From: Lachnospiraceae bacterium
Lineage (GTDB): Bacteria > Bacillota > Clostridia > Lachnospirales > Lachnospiraceae
Assembly (NCBI GenBank): GCA_017461685.1
Contig: JAFTXF010000086.1
Span: 1-7,349, forward strand
DNA length: 7,349 nt
Direction of reading: 5' to 3'
Both the position numbers and the translations under genes were made by a program. Within the stretch, counting starts at the first letter, position 1; the number at the start of each line of letters is the position of its first letter. This document shows positions 6,464 through 7,349 of this stretch, one piece after another. The notes under the pieces are model-generated. The model saw only the letters and a program-made list of their open reading frames with translations, searched no databases and was not told the DNA's origin.

Positions 6464-6510
6464 ACACAAGGTCGTGTGGTGATTTTATAGAAAGCCACTA
6501 GATATTGTAT
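6464..6510 (+). promoter_or_regulatory. Tandem NrdR-box-like sequences upstream of nrdD
   Basis: ACACAAGGTCGTGTGG (6464-6479) matches the palindromic NrdR box ACACAATATATTGTGT at 11 of 16 positions. CCACTAGATATTGTAT (6495-6510) matches the variant ACACTATATATTGTGT at 13 of 16. The two are 31 bp apart start to start, about three helical turns, the arrangement NrdR is known to use when it represses ribonucleotide reductase genes in many bacteria. The consensus is from memory; the first box is degenerate in its centre. The downstream gene being nrdD is strong contextual support. Confidence 0.55.
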
Positions 6511-6522
6511 TACTAGAGTGTG

Positions 6523-6552
6523 TTGACCGGGCTTTATCGCCCGTATTTTAAT
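6523..6552 (+). promoter_or_regulatory. Candidate sigma-A promoter for nrdD with a palindrome in its spacer
   Basis: TTGACC (6523-6528) and TTTAAT (6547-6552) each match the consensus at five of six positions, with an 18-base spacer. Transcription would start near 6559. The spacer contains CGGGC-TTTATC-GCCCG (6528-6543), a GC-rich inverted repeat followed by TATTTTAATT. If transcription instead begins further upstream, the same bases would read as a small terminator-like hairpin. A weaker alternative promoter is TTGCTT (6430-6435) with TATACT (6453-6458), 17 bases apart, overlapping the terminator. Confidence 0.45.
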
Positions 6553-6613
6553 TCATAGGAAACGCCCGGATTTTCTGAAAAGAGATCAATTGGCTTATAC
6601 GTTTACTATGAAT
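6551..6613 (+). repeat. 14-bp inverted repeat in the nrdD leader
   Basis: ATTCATAGGAAACG (6551-6564) and CGTTTACTATGAAT (6600-6613) are reverse complements with one mismatch, separated by 35 bases. The 35 bases hold a smaller hairpin (TTTTC/GAAAA near 6571-6581). The stem ends about 20 bases before the nrdD Shine-Dalgarno sequence. A separate match, CCGGGC (6527-6532) with GCCCGG (6564-6569), competes with the local hairpin at 6528-6543. The fold does not match a riboswitch class I know. Confidence 0.6.
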
Positions 6614-6643
6614 AATTTTAAATATTAGATTTAGGAGGATGCG

Positions 6644-7349
6644 ATGAATAAACAGCCGGAAACCCCTGCAATGGACGCTTTTGACTATGGCGCTGCGTTT
6701 AGTACAGCCAGAGAAGTTCAGATTATTAAAAAGGACGGAAGTCTTGAGAAATTTAACGTACAGAAGGTAATCAATGCTGTAGGCAAGAGTGCTTACAGAG
6801 CTTTGACCAGCTTTACCCATGAGGAGAAGATGAAAATCTGTCAGCATGTAGTGGACAAGATTGATGAACTGGGACAAGACTCTGTTCCTATTGCCCTGAT
6901 GCACAATATCGTAGAAAGTGCTTTGGAACAGGTAAAGCCTGTAGTAGCAAAGAGCTACAGAGATTATCGTAATTACAAGCAGGAATTTGTTCGTATGTTG
7001 GATGACGTGTACATGAAGAGTCAGTCTATTATGTACATCGGTGACAAGGAGAATTCCAATACCGACTCTGCGCTTGTATCTACCAAGAGAAGTCTTATTT
7101 TCAATCAGCTGAATAAGGAATTATACCAGAAGTTTTTCATGACTACAGAAGAGATTCAGGCTTGCCGTGACGGCTATATTTATGTGCATGATATGTCTGC
7201 AAGACGTGACACCATGAACTGCTGTCTGTTTGACGTGGAGCACGTATTAAAGGGCGGCTTCGAGATGGGTAATATCTGGTACAATGAGCCAAAGACTCTG
7301 GACGTTGCTTTTAACGTAATCGTTGATATCGTGCTTAGTGCAGCCAGCC
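6644..7349 (+). CDS. nrdD: Anaerobic (class III) ribonucleoside-triphosphate reductase, N-terminal part (cut by right edge)
   Basis: NrdD reduces ribonucleoside triphosphates to deoxyribonucleotides with a glycyl radical installed by the activase NrdG, under anaerobic conditions. The visible 235 codons have no stop and run off the window. An ATP-cone regulatory domain covers about residues 24-114 (VQIIKKDGSLEKFNVQKVI, then the QDSVPIALMHNIVESAL region and AKSYRDYRNYK), the usual site of allosteric dATP/ATP control. The catalytic barrel begins with STKRSLIFNQLNKEL, DGYIYVHDMSARRDTMNCC and LFDVEHVLKGGFEMGNIWYN. The cysteines in MNCC (193-194) lie where NrdD enzymes carry the first active-site cysteine. 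The C-terminal glycyl-radical and zinc motifs lie beyond the edge. The start is ATG 6644, five bases after AGGAGG (6633-6638). An nrdG gene is expected nearby downstream but is not visible. Confidence 0.92.
   Translation, partial: MNKQPETPAMDAFDYGAAFSTAREVQIIKKDGSLEKFNVQKVINAVGKSAYRALTSFTHEEKMKICQHVVDKIDELGQDSVPIALMHNIVESALEQVKPVVAKSYRDYRNYKQEFVRMLDDVYMKSQSIMYIGDKENSNTDSALVSTKRSLIFNQLNKELYQKFFMTTEEIQACRDGYIYVHDMSARRDTMNCCLFDVEHVLKGGFEMGNIWYNEPKTLDVAFNVIVDIVLSAAS

Noticed and set aside
6470..6528. A known riboswitch in the nrdD leader (ZTP, c-di-GMP, tetrahydrofolate and purine types considered)
   Set aside because: GGTC/GACC could close a domain, but the internal conserved sequences of these classes are not present, so no known class can be assigned.
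6548..6904. 118-codon minus-strand frame spanning the nrdD leader and start
   Set aside because: Most of it is antisense to the conserved ATP-cone of nrdD, and no ribosome binding site precedes its start.

Overview
The window looks like chromosomal DNA from an anaerobic, endospore-forming member of the Bacillota, most likely a clostridium of the Lachnospiraceae type (inference). The reasons are a sporulation gene (spoIVA), an anaerobic ribonucleotide reductase (nrdD), a clostridial-style uncharacterised flavoprotein, strong AGGAGG-type ribosome binding sites and moderate GC. All seven genes read on the + strand. I see no mobile element, CRISPR array, tRNA or rRNA.

Layout. Positions 1-1255 hold the 3' part of a COG2509-type FAD-dependent protein, cut by the left edge, which carries an unusual run of 7-residue tandem repeats. 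Positions 1338-3790 are a proline-biosynthesis block: proB (glutamate 5-kinase without a PUA domain), a small DUF896/YnzC-like gene one base after it, then a perfect 13-bp inverted repeat, then proA (gamma-glutamyl phosphate reductase). spoIVA (spore-coat basement-layer ATPase) follows. Its best start is TTG 3868 rather than ATG 3853, and sigma-E-like promoter sequences lie upstream. A strong extended -10 promoter then drives a 61-residue single-pass membrane protein, whose end overlaps a HAD-family nucleotidase-like phosphatase. A strong intrinsic terminator ends that unit at about 6453. The last segment is a roughly 190-base regulatory region followed by the first 235 codons of nrdD, cut by the right edge.

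How the parts work together. ProB and ProA catalyse the first two steps from glutamate to proline; the final enzyme (ProC) is not in the window. spoIVA should be expressed only in the mother cell during sporulation, so it is probably a separate transcription unit despite its closeness to proA. NrdD makes deoxynucleotides without oxygen. Two 16-bp sequences resembling NrdR boxes, 31 bp apart, lie upstream of it together with a sigma-A-like promoter and several inverted repeats.

I did not find a clearly new biological system. The most unusual items are the heptapeptide repeat expansion in the flavoprotein, the large inverted repeat inside the proB-DUF896-proA unit, the palindrome inside the promoter of the small membrane protein, and the layered regulatory region in front of nrdD.
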